DNA of 64,000 nucleotides, from NCBI RefSeq assembly GCF_900176345.1, contig NZ_FWXU01000011.1, forward strand, positions 1 through 64,000. The letters are read 5' to 3'. Position numbers and translations under genes: made by a program. Position 1 is the stretch's first letter; each line of letters opens with the position of its first letter. Source of the stretch: Rhizobium sp. RU36D. GTDB taxonomy: Bacteria; Pseudomonadota; Alphaproteobacteria; Rhizobiales; Rhizobiaceae. Shown piece by piece: positions 25,893 through 34,504 of this stretch. The notes under the pieces are model-generated. The model searched no databases and had not been told where the DNA came from. It saw only the letters and a list, made by a program, of their open reading frames with translations.

Positions 25893-26900
25893 GTGAGATC
25901 GACATTGATTGACATTGCAAGAGAATCCGGTGTCTCGACCGCCACGGTCGACCGGGTTCTCAATAATCGTCCGGGCGTCAGGGAGCGAACGCGGCTCATC
26001 GTCATGGAGGTTGCGACACGGCTTGGCTATTTCACCGCGCCAACCGGTCAGGATAGTCGTCTCCGCATCGATTTCGTTCTGCCCGAAGGCACCAACGCCT
26101 TCATCTTGAACCTCAAATCCGAACTTGAACGCCAGATCTCCGCAATGACGGATCTTGATGCGCGTATTCATACGGTCGAAGGGTTCAACCCGGATGTGCT
26201 CGCCGCCAAACTCGCCGAACTGGAAGACAACTCGCAAGGTGTAGGCCTGCTCGCATTCGATCATCCGGCAGTGCGCGAAGCGATGCGGCGTCTGGCCGAT
26301 CGCGGCGTCAAGATCGTGACCATGGTATCTGATATCCAGCATACCCCGCGCATCGGCTATGTCGGGGTCGACAATCGAGCTGCCGGTCGCCTGGCCGGCT
26401 ATATGATCGGTCGCTTTCTGCCGAAGGACCAGCCGCAAAAGATCGCCCTTTTTGCCGGCTCGCTTGCCTATCGCGGCCATGAAGAGCGAGAAATGGGATT
26501 CCGCCACATCCTGTCGGAAGAATTTCCATATCTCGAAATTGTCGACCTGCGCGAAATTCGAGATGACCGCATCCGCGCCTACGCGGAATCTACCTCGCTT
26601 CTGAAGCGCCACCTCGATCTTGCAGGCATTTACAATATCGGCGGTGGCAATTCCGGCATTGGCAAAGCGCTCGATGAATGCGGTCGAGGTCGCGAGGTCG
26701 TTTTTGTAGGCCATGAGGTGACAGAAGACACGAGGCTGATGCTTATCAAGGGTACGATGGATGCGCTGATAGACCAGAATCCGCGTGTCGAAGCCCGCGA
26801 AACAATTTCAATGCTCAAAGCCGCCATCCGCGGTGAAGCGATCAGCTATATCGGCCCGCGTATCCAGGTGGTGCTGAAAGAGAACATTCCGGATCAATAG
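25893..26900 (+). CDS. LacI-family transcriptional regulator
   Basis: This 335-residue LacI/GalR regulator has an N-terminal DNA-binding headpiece (STLIDIARESGVSTATVDRV, then LNNRPGVRERTR) and a periplasmic-binding-protein-like ligand domain. I chose the GTG at 25893, which gives the normal distance to the headpiece. A TTG at 25851 gives 14 more residues but would place a repeat element in the coding sequence. It is divergent from the 13-gene moc-like operon and probably its repressor, relieved by the imported sugar or cyclitol. The ligand domain is of the type that binds free sugars or inositols. Confidence 0.88.
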   Translation: MRSTLIDIARESGVSTATVDRVLNNRPGVRERTRLIVMEVATRLGYFTAPTGQDSRLRIDFVLPEGTNAFILNLKSELERQISAMTDLDARIHTVEGFNPDVLAAKLAELEDNSQGVGLLAFDHPAVREAMRRLADRGVKIVTMVSDIQHTPRIGYVGVDNRAAGRLAGYMIGRFLPKDQPQKIALFAGSLAYRGHEEREMGFRHILSEEFPYLEIVDLREIRDDRIRAYAESTSLLKRHLDLAGIYNIGGGNSGIGKALDECGRGREVVFVGHEVTEDTRLMLIKGTMDALIDQNPRVEARETISMLKAAIRGEAISYIGPRIQVVLKENIPDQ

Positions 26901-26969
26901 CAAGACTTTGACAGATTAAATCAAAACACTGATAGCCTTGCAGAGTAGGTATTCCATATCGGTTTGTAG

Positions 26970-26990
26970 AAAGGCGGCGATACGCCGCCG
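26970..26990 (-). terminator. Terminator of the TRAP operon
   Basis: On the minus strand GGCGGCG-TAT-CGCCGCC is followed directly by TTTCT, 13 bases beyond the end of the DctM gene. The stem is 7 bp of pure G-C. It also lies at the convergent junction with the LacI-type gene. Confidence 0.7.
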
Positions 26991-27002
26991 CCTCACTCGC
27001 TG

Positions 27003-28262
27003 TCAGTAAAGCGTAAGGGCTGGAACGAAACTCACGGCGAAAAGCAGAAGCATCGCCATTATGAAGAACGGCGCAAGTTCCCGCGTCGTTTCGCCGAGCG
27101 GGGACTTCGCGATCGACGACGAGATGAAGAGCGTGGTTCCGATCGGCGGCGTATAGAGACCGATACCGAGATTGATCACCATCATCAAGCCAAGCTGCAC
27201 GCGGTCCAGGCCGATCGCGTCGGCGAGCGGCACGAAGATCGGGCCGAGCAACAGGATGGCGGGTGGCATGTCGAGCGGCATGCCCACGATCAGCATGATG
27301 ATGTTCATCATCAGGATGATGGCGATGGGGCTCGAGATGTTGCTCGCGACCCAGTCGGCCATCTGCTGCGGCGCCTGATCGAAGGTCAGCACCCAGCCGA
27401 CAGCAGCACTCCCCATGATTACCAGCATGACGACACCCGTCCCGACACCGGCTTCAACGACGTTGTCACAGAAGCGTTTCCACGTGAGATCGCGGTAGAA
27501 CAGCAGGCTGAGGAGCAGCGAGTAGACGACCGAGAGCACGGCGACTTCGGTCGGCGTTGCGAAACCGAAGCGCAAGAGCAGGATGATCAGGATCGGCAGC
27601 AGGATAGCCGGAAAGCTCTTGATCGCGAGCGTTGCCAGTTCCCGTCCGCCGAGGCGGGCCTTCTGCGTCGGATAGTTCCGGCGCACCGAGACGAACCAGC
27701 AGACAAAGACGAAGCTCGCCGCCATGATCAGCCCGGGCAGGATGCCCGCAACGAACAGGTCGCCGACGCTCACCCCGCTGACCAAGGCATACAGGATCAT
27801 CGGGATCGACGGCGGGATCAGCACGTCGATGACCGAGGACGTTGCATTGTTGGCGGCGCAGAGCGCCGGCGGATAGCCGTGCTTCTTCTGCCAGGGAATC
27901 AACACCGATCCCAGGGCGCTGGCATTGGCGACGGCCGAGCCAGAGACACCACCGAACACGACGGACGAAACGACCGTGGTTGAGAGTGGCCCACCTCGCC
28001 AGCGTTGCATTGCCTTGGAGGCGAGCTCTAGCAATTGCCGACCGAGTTCTCCACCGAGCATCAGCGTGCCCGCCAGCATGAAGAACGGCAGCGCCAGCAT
28101 TGGGAAAGACTGGGTTTGGTCATAGACCTGCTGGGCCACGATCGAGAGCGGAATATAGCCGTTGAACAGCACCGCGATACCGGCGGAGATGATTAGGGCG
28201 TAACCGACCGGAACCGCCAGAACCATGAGGATGCAGAAGGCGGCAATCATGATGAGCGTCAT
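27003..28262 (-). CDS. TRAP transporter large permease DctM
   Basis: This 419-residue membrane protein has about 12 segments and DctM-family motifs such as the P-F-F-M-L-A-G-T-L-M segment and PPSIPMILYALVSGVSVGDL. With DctQ and DctP it makes a sodium- or proton-driven TRAP importer for organic acids or polyols. The start overlaps the DctQ stop by four bases. It is the last gene of a transketolase-SDR-TRAP operon. Confidence 0.93.
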   Translation of the reverse strand: MTLIMIAAFCILMVLAVPVGYALIISAGIAVLFNGYIPLSIVAQQVYDQTQSFPMLALPFFMLAGTLMLGGELGRQLLELASKAMQRWRGGPLSTTVVSSVVFGGVSGSAVANASALGSVLIPWQKKHGYPPALCAANNATSSVIDVLIPPSIPMILYALVSGVSVGDLFVAGILPGLIMAASFVFVCWFVSVRRNYPTQKARLGGRELATLAIKSFPAILLPILIILLLRFGFATPTEVAVLSVVYSLLLSLLFYRDLTWKRFCDNVVEAGVGTGVVMLVIMGSAAVGWVLTFDQAPQQMADWVASNISSPIAIILMMNIIMLIVGMPLDMPPAILLLGPIFVPLADAIGLDRVQLGLMMVINLGIGLYTPPIGTTLFISSSIAKSPLGETTRELAPFFIMAMLLLFAVSFVPALTLY

Positions 28263-28789
28263 AGGGGCACATCCTCCATCTTGAGTTCGATCCGGTGCTC
28301 CCAGCCGTGCCGGAAGACACGGGCCGTGGCGGCGACCGTCAACAGGGCGACGAGCAGGGCACCGATTGCCAGCGCGTAGTATCCGACGCTGTTCGGGATA
28401 CCAAGCACGGGGCTGCTTTCGGCGCTGGCGATCTCTGCCACCAGCACCGACTGATAGGCGAGAACCAGAAATGACAGGACGCTGATCGCGCCTGCCAGGG
28501 CGAAGGCGCCAAGCCGGGCGGTTCCGGTCAGCTTGTCATAGAGCCACTCGACGGCCATGTGGCCGCCCATATGCGCGGCCAACACGATCCCTGACAGGAT
28601 GAACCAGGGAAAGATCAGCATTGGCAGTTCCTGTGCAAAAGAAAAACCGCCGCTGCTCAGCGCGTATCGGGCCAAAACGTTCGTCGTGGTGACGACAGTC
28701 AGCGCGATGCCGCTGGCGATAACCATGAAGCGTGCGAACTTCACGGTCAAAAGCGCCAAAATGTCGAGGGACCTCAAAAGAGCAGACAT
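28259..28789 (-). CDS. TRAP transporter small permease DctQ
   Basis: This 176-residue protein has four membrane segments and the conserved W-F-I-L-S-G-I-V-L-A-A-H-M-G-G-H motif of DctQ subunits around the second to third segment. It sits between DctP and DctM and is translationally coupled to DctM. A small 5-bp stem (28793-28805) lies over its ribosome-binding region. Confidence 0.9.
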   Translation of the reverse strand: MSALLRSLDILALLTVKFARFMVIASGIALTVVTTTNVLARYALSSGGFSFAQELPMLIFPWFILSGIVLAAHMGGHMAVEWLYDKLTGTARLGAFALAGAISVLSFLVLAYQSVLVAEIASAESSPVLGIPNSVGYYALAIGALLVALLTVAATARVFRHGWEHRIELKMEDVPL

Positions 28790-28815
28790 GGAAAGCCTCC
28801 GGCTTGGCAGTAGAA

Positions 28816-29820
28816 TCAGCCGCGTGCGGCCGCTTCGATCTGTTTGACAAAGTCCCCGAACGGCTTCTGCTTCCAGTTTTCCGCGACGACGGTCGTTGCC
28901 TTCACGAAGGCTGAACGATCGACTTCCGTTACGTCAACCGCCGAATTCTTCTTGAAGGCCTCGAGCACCTGCGCAGACTTTTCGAGCGACAGCTTGCGCT
29001 GCAGATCCCCGGCCTCTTTCGCGGCGGCGCGAACGGCCTCAAGATCGGCACCCAGCCGCGCTTCGGCGATCTTGGACATCAGGAATGGCGTCGATTCCCA
29101 CTTGTGTGCTGTGAGGCTGATGAAACGGTTGACCTCGAACAGCTTGGAACTTTCGATATTGGCAAGCGGGTTCTCCTGCCCGTCGACGACGCCCTGCTGC
29201 AGGGCAATATAGAGTTCGCCGAAGGCAATCTGTTCCGTGCTGGCACCGAGCGACTGGAAGATGTCGATCGTCATCGGGTCAGCAGGCGTGCGCACTTTCA
29301 GTCCCTTGACCTCGTCCGGTGTGGTCACCTTCCGCTTAAAATTGGTCAGGTGGCGGATGCCGTTGTCCCACCAGTCGAGCGGAACGACGCCAACGGCCTC
29401 GAAACGCTTGTTGAGATCCTCGCCGACGGGGCCGGCGAGCACCCGCATCGCTGCCGCAGTGTCGGCAAACAGGAAAGGCAGACCAAGCGCGGCGAGTTCC
29501 GGAACAATCGCCGAGGTTGCGCCCTGGCTGTTTGCAGTAAAGTCGAGTGCGCCGGTGCGGAGACTGGTCAGCATGGCGGAATCACTGCCGAGCGTTTCGG
29601 CGCCAGCAACATTGATCGTGACGCGGCCTTCGGTCTTCTGTCCAACCAGTTCGGCAAACTTTGCCGCTGCGACCGTGAGCGGATTGCCGGGTGCCGCGCC
29701 GTGGCCGAGGGTCAGCGTGGTGGCAGCCCGTGCCGGGCGAATGCCGACCACGATTGCCGGAGCAGCAAGAGCCACGCTGGCGCCTGTCAGGAATGTCCGT
29801 CTGTTGATGTTCATATGCAT
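28816..29820 (-). CDS. TRAP transporter solute-binding protein DctP
   Basis: This 334-residue periplasmic receptor has a twin-arginine type signal (NRRTFLTGASVALAAPAI) cleaved near ARA. It contains the TRAP-P core with the conserved arginine in the GLKVRTPADPM segment that binds a carboxylate in most family members, and GVVDGQENPLANI. Carboxylated substrates (sugar acids, keto acids) are therefore more likely than neutral sugars. GGAGGAG precedes the ATG. Confidence 0.92.
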   Translation of the reverse strand: MHMNINRRTFLTGASVALAAPAIVVGIRPARAATTLTLGHGAAPGNPLTVAAAKFAELVGQKTEGRVTINVAGAETLGSDSAMLTSLRTGALDFTANSQGATSAIVPELAALGLPFLFADTAAAMRVLAGPVGEDLNKRFEAVGVVPLDWWDNGIRHLTNFKRKVTTPDEVKGLKVRTPADPMTIDIFQSLGASTEQIAFGELYIALQQGVVDGQENPLANIESSKLFEVNRFISLTAHKWESTPFLMSKIAEARLGADLEAVRAAAKEAGDLQRKLSLEKSAQVLEAFKKNSAVDVTEVDRSAFVKATTVVAENWKQKPFGDFVKQIEAAARG

Positions 29821-29917
29821 GTTCTCCTCCTTGGTGATAGTGCTTAAGTGCGAAGCCTGGCTCCGCTAGACCGCCTCCTCCTCTTGGAAAGCAGTCATTT
29901 CGACGATCTCGATCTAA

Positions 29918-30670
29918 TCAGTGGATCAGCGAGCCACCGTTGACGTCCACCTCCGTGCCCGTGCAGTAGGCAGAGAGATCGGATGCAAGAAACAGGGCGC
30001 AACCGGCGACATCGGATGCCTCACCGGCGCGGGCCATCGGGATGCCTTCCACGATCTTCTCGAGCATATCAGGCGTCAGCTTGCCGGCGGTGATGTCGGT
30101 TGCGATGAAGCCGGGGCAGATCGCGTTGACGCGGACATTGGCAGGCGCCAGTTCGCGGGCCATCGCCTTGGTCAGGCCAAGCACGCCGGCCTTGGCGGCG
30201 GAATAGTGCGGGCCGCCGAAGATGCCGCCGCCGCGCTGCGCGGAAACCGAGCTGAGGTTGACGATAGAGCCGGACTTCTGCTCCCGCATCCCCGGAATGA
30301 CCGCCTGGCTCATGTAGAGCGTGCCACGCAGGTTTACGTCGAGCACGGCGTCGTAATTGGATGGACCGATGTCCATGACCTTCAGCGGCTGCGTGATGCC
30401 GGCATTGTTCACGAGAATGTCGACGCGGCCCCAGCGCTTCAAGAGTTCGGCGATGGCCGCGTCGCAGGCAGCCTTGTCCGTCACGTTGCAGGCCAAGCCG
30501 ACATGATCGGGCCCGAGGTCGGCGGCGGCACTGCGTGCGGCCTCCGCATCAAGATCGAGAATGGCGACGGTCGCACCATGTTCGGCGAACAATTTCGCAG
30601 TTGCCTTTCCAAGGCCACGTGCCGAGGCAGCGCCCGTCACCACGGCAAATTTTCCCTTCAGAAGGCTCAT
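29918..30670 (-). CDS. SDR-family dehydrogenase in the transketolase/TRAP operon
   Basis: This 250-residue classical SDR has a nucleotide-binding VVTGAASARGLGKA (one residue longer than the usual TGxxxGxG spacing), LVNNAGI, the catalytic Ser in NLSSVS and Y-S-A-A-K, and a final VDVNGGSLIH. It resembles FabG-like and gluconate/threonine-type dehydrogenases. Between transketolase halves and the TRAP receptor, it probably converts the imported hydroxy acid or polyol to the keto form that the transketolase needs. Confidence 0.88.
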   Translation of the reverse strand: MSLLKGKFAVVTGAASARGLGKATAKLFAEHGATVAILDLDAEAARSAAADLGPDHVGLACNVTDKAACDAAIAELLKRWGRVDILVNNAGITQPLKVMDIGPSNYDAVLDVNLRGTLYMSQAVIPGMREQKSGSIVNLSSVSAQRGGGIFGGPHYSAAKAGVLGLTKAMARELAPANVRVNAICPGFIATDITAGKLTPDMLEKIVEGIPMARAGEASDVAGCALFLASDLSAYCTGTEVDVNGGSLIH

Positions 30671-30717
30671 AAGCCCTTCTCCTCCCTTTATGCTGTTTGA
30701 GGTATTCGGCGGGCTCT

Positions 30718-31752
30718 TCAGAGCCAGCCCTTGATCTGTTCGATAACCTTGCCCACCGAGATGCCGTACATCTCGTGCAGCGTCGGCAATGCGCCAGCCT
30801 CCAGGAACGCGTCCGGAAGGCCGATCATGCGGAAGCGCGGAGCGATGCCGCGCGACAGTAGCCCGGCAGCAACGGCCTCCCCCAAGCCGCCCATCAGCGT
30901 GTGGTTCTCGGCGGTGACGACCAATCTTCCCCCCTTCGCCGCTTCGGCGGCGATGGTTTCGAGATCGAGCGGCTTGATGGTCGGGCAGTGCAGCACCGCC
31001 ACGTCCACCTTGTCGTCGGCCAGCTTCACAGCCGCATCGAGTGCCCGCATGGTCATCAGGCCAGTGGAAATCACGAGGACATCCTTGCCCTCGCGGATCA
31101 ACTGCGCCTTGCCGAGTTGGAACCGATAGTCAGGCTTGTGCTTCTTGATGACCGACGGCACCTTGCCGCGGAGCAGGCGGGAGTAAACAGGGCCCTCATG
31201 GGCAATCATCTGCGGGACCATGCCGAGAATATCGTCGGCATCGCAGGGATCGATCAGCGTCATGTTCGGCAGACCGCGGAAGATCGCGAGATCCTCCGTC
31301 GCCTGGTGGCTCGGGCCATAGCCCGTCGTCAGACCCGGCAGAGCGCAGACGATCTTCACGGGCAGGTTTTCCTCGGCAATCGCCATGGCGATGAAGTCGT
31401 AGGCGCGACGCGAGGCAAAGACGGCATAGGTCGTTGCAAAAGGGATGAAGCCTTCGCGAGCGAGACCCGCGGCTGCCGACATCAGCACCTGCTCGGCCAT
31501 TCCCATCTGGTAGAAGCGATCCGGCATCGCCTGCTGGAAGATGTGGAGGTCGGTGTATTTTCCGAGATCGGCGGTGAGACCGACGATGCGTTCATCCTTG
31601 CGCGCGGCGTCGACCAGGGCATTGCCAAACGGGGCCGCGACGGTGTCATAGCCCTCGGCCGCCAGAGAGGCGATCATCGCGGAGGTCGCCTGACGCTCGC
31701 CTTCGGGCGCTTTGCGGGCTTCGTATTTGCGGGCCATTGATGCGAGGGTCAT
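30718..31752 (-). CDS. Transketolase, C-terminal half (Pyr and C domains)
   Basis: This 344-residue protein covers the pyrimidine-binding and C-terminal domains of transketolase. It has MGMAEQVLMSAAAGLAREGF (the Glu that activates the TPP aminopyrimidine is in GMAEQ), PGLTTGYGPSHQATED, and a C-domain with TAENHTLMGGLGEAVAA. Its ATG overlaps the stop of the N-terminal half. Split transketolases with TRAP or ABC partners serve special routes (for example apulose-4-phosphate or sulfo-sugar cleavage) as well as unknown ones, so I would not call it the housekeeping enzyme. Confidence 0.9.
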   Translation of the reverse strand: MTLASMARKYEARKAPEGERQATSAMIASLAAEGYDTVAAPFGNALVDAARKDERIVGLTADLGKYTDLHIFQQAMPDRFYQMGMAEQVLMSAAAGLAREGFIPFATTYAVFASRRAYDFIAMAIAEENLPVKIVCALPGLTTGYGPSHQATEDLAIFRGLPNMTLIDPCDADDILGMVPQMIAHEGPVYSRLLRGKVPSVIKKHKPDYRFQLGKAQLIREGKDVLVISTGLMTMRALDAAVKLADDKVDVAVLHCPTIKPLDLETIAAEAAKGGRLVVTAENHTLMGGLGEAVAAGLLSRGIAPRFRMIGLPDAFLEAGALPTLHEMYGISVGKVIEQIKGWL

Positions 31753-32603
31753 GCCGGTTTTCCTTCTTCCAGAATAGCGCGCGCCTTGTCCCATTCATCC
31801 GCTTCAACGCGGACGAAGTGGGTGATTTCGCGGCTTTCGAGGAAGGGGACCCCTTTACACATGGTGGTATCGAAGATGATGACGCGCGGCTTGAGTTCCT
31901 TGAACGCGCGCGCCTTGTCGAACGCCTCGACGACAGCGGCGAGATCGTTGCCATTGACCCGCTGGGCGTGCCAGCCAAAGGCTTCCCATTTCTCGGTCAA
32001 CGGCTCGGAGCACAGCATCTCCGTCGACTTGCCGTCAGCCTGCTGGTCGTTGAAATCGACGAGGCAGATCAGGTTGTCGAGCTTGTGGTGGGCGCCGGAC
32101 ATCGCCGCTTCCCAGGTGGATCCTTCGCCCAATTCGCCATCCGACATCAGGTTGTAGACGAAGGCGCGATTGGCCTTGCGCTTCAGACCCATCGCCATTC
32201 CCACGGCAATGCCGAGCCCATGGCCCAGCGAACCACCGGTGATTTCCATACCCGGCGTATAGGAGGCCATGCCGGACATCGGCATGCGGCTGTCATCCAT
32301 CCCATAGGTCTGCAACTCATCCTCAGGCAGGATGCCGGCTTCCATGAGAACCGCGTAGAGCGCGATGGCATAATGGCCGATCGATAGCAGAAAGCGGTCT
32401 CGCCCCTCCCACTCAGGATCTTCCGGACGATAGTCCAGAGCGTGGAAATAGGATGCAGCGAGAACGTCTGCGATGCCGAGCGCCTGCCCGATATAGCCCT
32501 GTCCTTGAACCTGCCCCATGAGCAGTGCTTTACGTCGGATGTTCCAAGCGCGCAGCTCCAATGAAACATTGGAACGCGCGACAGCGCGGCCAGCCAAAGT
32601 CAT
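31749..32603 (-). CDS. Transketolase, N-terminal half (TPP pyrophosphate-binding domain)
   Basis: This 284-residue half contains the Mg-TPP motif (MSDGELGEGSTWEAAMSGAH through VDFNDQQ) and the substrate-side histidine region ITGGSLGHGLGIAVGMAMG. It is the first enzyme gene of the operon. The strong RBS (GGGAGGAAAT) before the ATG contrasts with the overlap that couples the second half. Downstream of a LysR-type gene on the same strand, it may be read with it. Confidence 0.9.
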   Translation of the reverse strand: MTLAGRAVARSNVSLELRAWNIRRKALLMGQVQGQGYIGQALGIADVLAASYFHALDYRPEDPEWEGRDRFLLSIGHYAIALYAVLMEAGILPEDELQTYGMDDSRMPMSGMASYTPGMEITGGSLGHGLGIAVGMAMGLKRKANRAFVYNLMSDGELGEGSTWEAAMSGAHHKLDNLICLVDFNDQQADGKSTEMLCSEPLTEKWEAFGWHAQRVNGNDLAAVVEAFDKARAFKELKPRVIIFDTTMCKGVPFLESREITHFVRVEADEWDKARAILEEGKPA

Positions 32604-32712
32604 TATTTCCTCCCGGTATTCTCTGCGGTCAGAAATAGCACTGACATCGGAGGAAGGATTTTAAGAAAAGTGAAAGAGCTTTGTAGGTCACCTTAACGAA
32701 GAGCCGATAGGC

Positions 32713-33699
32713 TTACAGCCCCCAAGGCTTCACCTCGATCAGGTCAGTTGCCGAACCGATCCGGAAACGGCACCCCAACTGCGTCAGATGGGTGCGGGCG
32801 GCATCGTCATGCTGTTTGCACGCATTCGTCATCCAGGCCTGGAAACGCTGAACGATGCGTCGAGTGAGATGCCGTGACGGACAAACCAGCCAGTAGGCGG
32901 GAAAATCGATCACTTGATAGGCCGTCGAAAAGGGGACCAACTCGCCCCTCTGCAACTCGCCGAGACACAAGGTGACGCTGTCGAGAGCAACACCTCCTCC
33001 CTGCTTCGCCATCTCGATTGACATCGAGGATCGGTCGAACCGTAGCGGATAGTTCACCCTGGGGATATCGATCCTGTTGGCCGCGAGCCACAGATCCCAG
33101 CGATACAGCGTCTTGACACTGTCGATGAGGCGGGCACCGGCGAGTTGCCGCGAGGGATCGGGATCAATCTGCCGCAAACGTTCCAGATAGTCAGGGCTGC
33201 AGAGAGGCAGAACCAGATCGTGCATCAACGGCGTGACGGCCACGCCGCTCCAGGTGCCCATGCCGTAGCGCAGGTCGATGTCGACACTTTCGGTTTCAAA
33301 CGCAGTGAAGTCGGGCGTCGCATCGATCCGGATGTTCCAGTCCTCGTTTTCGGCGGCAAATGCCCCGACCCGAGGCCCTAGCCAGCGCACCCCAAAGCTC
33401 GGACTGACACGAATGACGAAATTGCGTCGGTCGCGCTGAAAGGAAATCGCCGACCGAGCATTGCGGATAGCGCTGAAGGCCTGGGTCGTGGTCTGGAACA
33501 GGCGGTCCCCGTCCAGCGTCAGCACGAGACGACCTTTCTCACGGCGGAAGAGCTTTACGCCAAGTTGCGCCTCAAGCAGTGACAGTTGTTGGCTCACTGC
33601 CGAGGGCGAAATGCCCAGTTCTTCGGCCGCCTTGGTCACGCTGTTCAGCCGAGCGACGGCTTCGAAATACTCGGTGGCTTTGAGATTGAGATCACGCAT
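32713..33699 (-). CDS. LysR-family transcriptional regulator (GcvA-like)
   Basis: This 328-residue LysR protein has an N-terminal winged helix (about residues 8-66; TKAAEELGISPSAVSQQLSL, then LEAQLGVKLFRR) and a type 2 periplasmic-binding-like effector domain of the GcvA group. It lies upstream of, and on the same strand as, the split transketolase with a 109-bp gap (32604-32712). It is divergent from a TetR-type gene across 175 bp. It probably controls the transketolase/TRAP operon. Confidence 0.88.
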   Translation of the reverse strand: MRDLNLKATEYFEAVARLNSVTKAAEELGISPSAVSQQLSLLEAQLGVKLFRREKGRLVLTLDGDRLFQTTTQAFSAIRNARSAISFQRDRRNFVIRVSPSFGVRWLGPRVGAFAAENEDWNIRIDATPDFTAFETESVDIDLRYGMGTWSGVAVTPLMHDLVLPLCSPDYLERLRQIDPDPSRQLAGARLIDSVKTLYRWDLWLAANRIDIPRVNYPLRFDRSSMSIEMAKQGGGVALDSVTLCLGELQRGELVPFSTAYQVIDFPAYWLVCPSRHLTRRIVQRFQAWMTNACKQHDDAARTHLTQLGCRFRIGSATDLIEVKPWGL

Positions 33700-33874
33700 T
33701 CAGCGACACTATCCGATTGAACTGGAACGATCCATCACTGCGGGCAGCCGAACAGTCCGGCGGGGCGAGAGGTCGAGGCGTGAGCGCTGATCGACGCCTT
33801 GACAAACCGGATCGACCGTCCACCCTTGCGGCATGTAAAGGGAAGATTTCAAAGAACATGGAGAGCATAGGCTC

Positions 33875-34504
33875 TTGAGAAAAGATGCAGCAGAAAATCG
33901 CCAACGCCTTCTGATCGCCGCCCGCGAGATCGTGCGTCAGCACGGCGACGATGCGCCGCTGGAGTTGATCACCGAAAAGGCCGGCGTGACAAGGGCGACG
34001 CTCTATCGCAATTTTGCTGACCGAACCGAACTCTATCAGGCCGTGTTGGAGCACGAGATCGAGGTGATCCGCGGGGAAATCGACGTGGCCGAGGGGTGCG
34101 GTCTGTTCGAGGTCATGCGCAAACTCATCGATGTCAGCGATATCTACCACGCCTTCGCCAGCGCAAGCCAGAACACGTCGGAACCCGGAGAGGCCTGTTC
34201 GCCCGCCCCGCTGTTGAGCCTCATCGCCGCGCCCCTTGAGAACGCCAAGGTTCAGGGAATGGTCCGGCAAAGCCTGACGCCGGAGGAGGTGCTTCTGGCC
34301 TGCCGCATGGTGTCCTATGGCTGGAAGCTCGATGGGGAGCCAGACCAGCGCGTCGCGATCAATCGCCGGCTTTTGCTTGTTATTCGCGGGCTGTCCGGGG
34401 ATCTTCGGTGGATCCCGACCGATCCCACGGCATCCGATCCGGCCGACCGCATTCATCGGAATGCGGCCGCAAAAGAGACCGGACCGGAAATCACGGAAGC
34501 ATGA
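33875..34504 (+). CDS. TetR-family transcriptional regulator
   Basis: This 209-residue regulator has a TetR N-terminal domain (NRQRLLIAAREIVRQHGDDA, then VTRATLYRNFADRTELYQAV) and a divergent ligand domain. No ATG is available at the right place; the TTG at 33875 gives the normal N-terminus. It overlaps the end of the convergent SDR gene by 14 bases. Its target is probably that SDR or nearby stress genes; no clear operator was found. Confidence 0.82.
   Translation: MRKDAAENRQRLLIAAREIVRQHGDDAPLELITEKAGVTRATLYRNFADRTELYQAVLEHEIEVIRGEIDVAEGCGLFEVMRKLIDVSDIYHAFASASQNTSEPGEACSPAPLLSLIAAPLENAKVQGMVRQSLTPEEVLLACRMVSYGWKLDGEPDQRVAINRRLLLVIRGLSGDLRWIPTDPTASDPADRIHRNAAAKETGPEITEA

Noticed and set aside
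30718-32603. Frameshifted single transketolase
   Set aside because: The two halves are joined by a clean ATGA overlap, each has complete domains and the second has its own start. Split transketolases of this kind are a known natural form.
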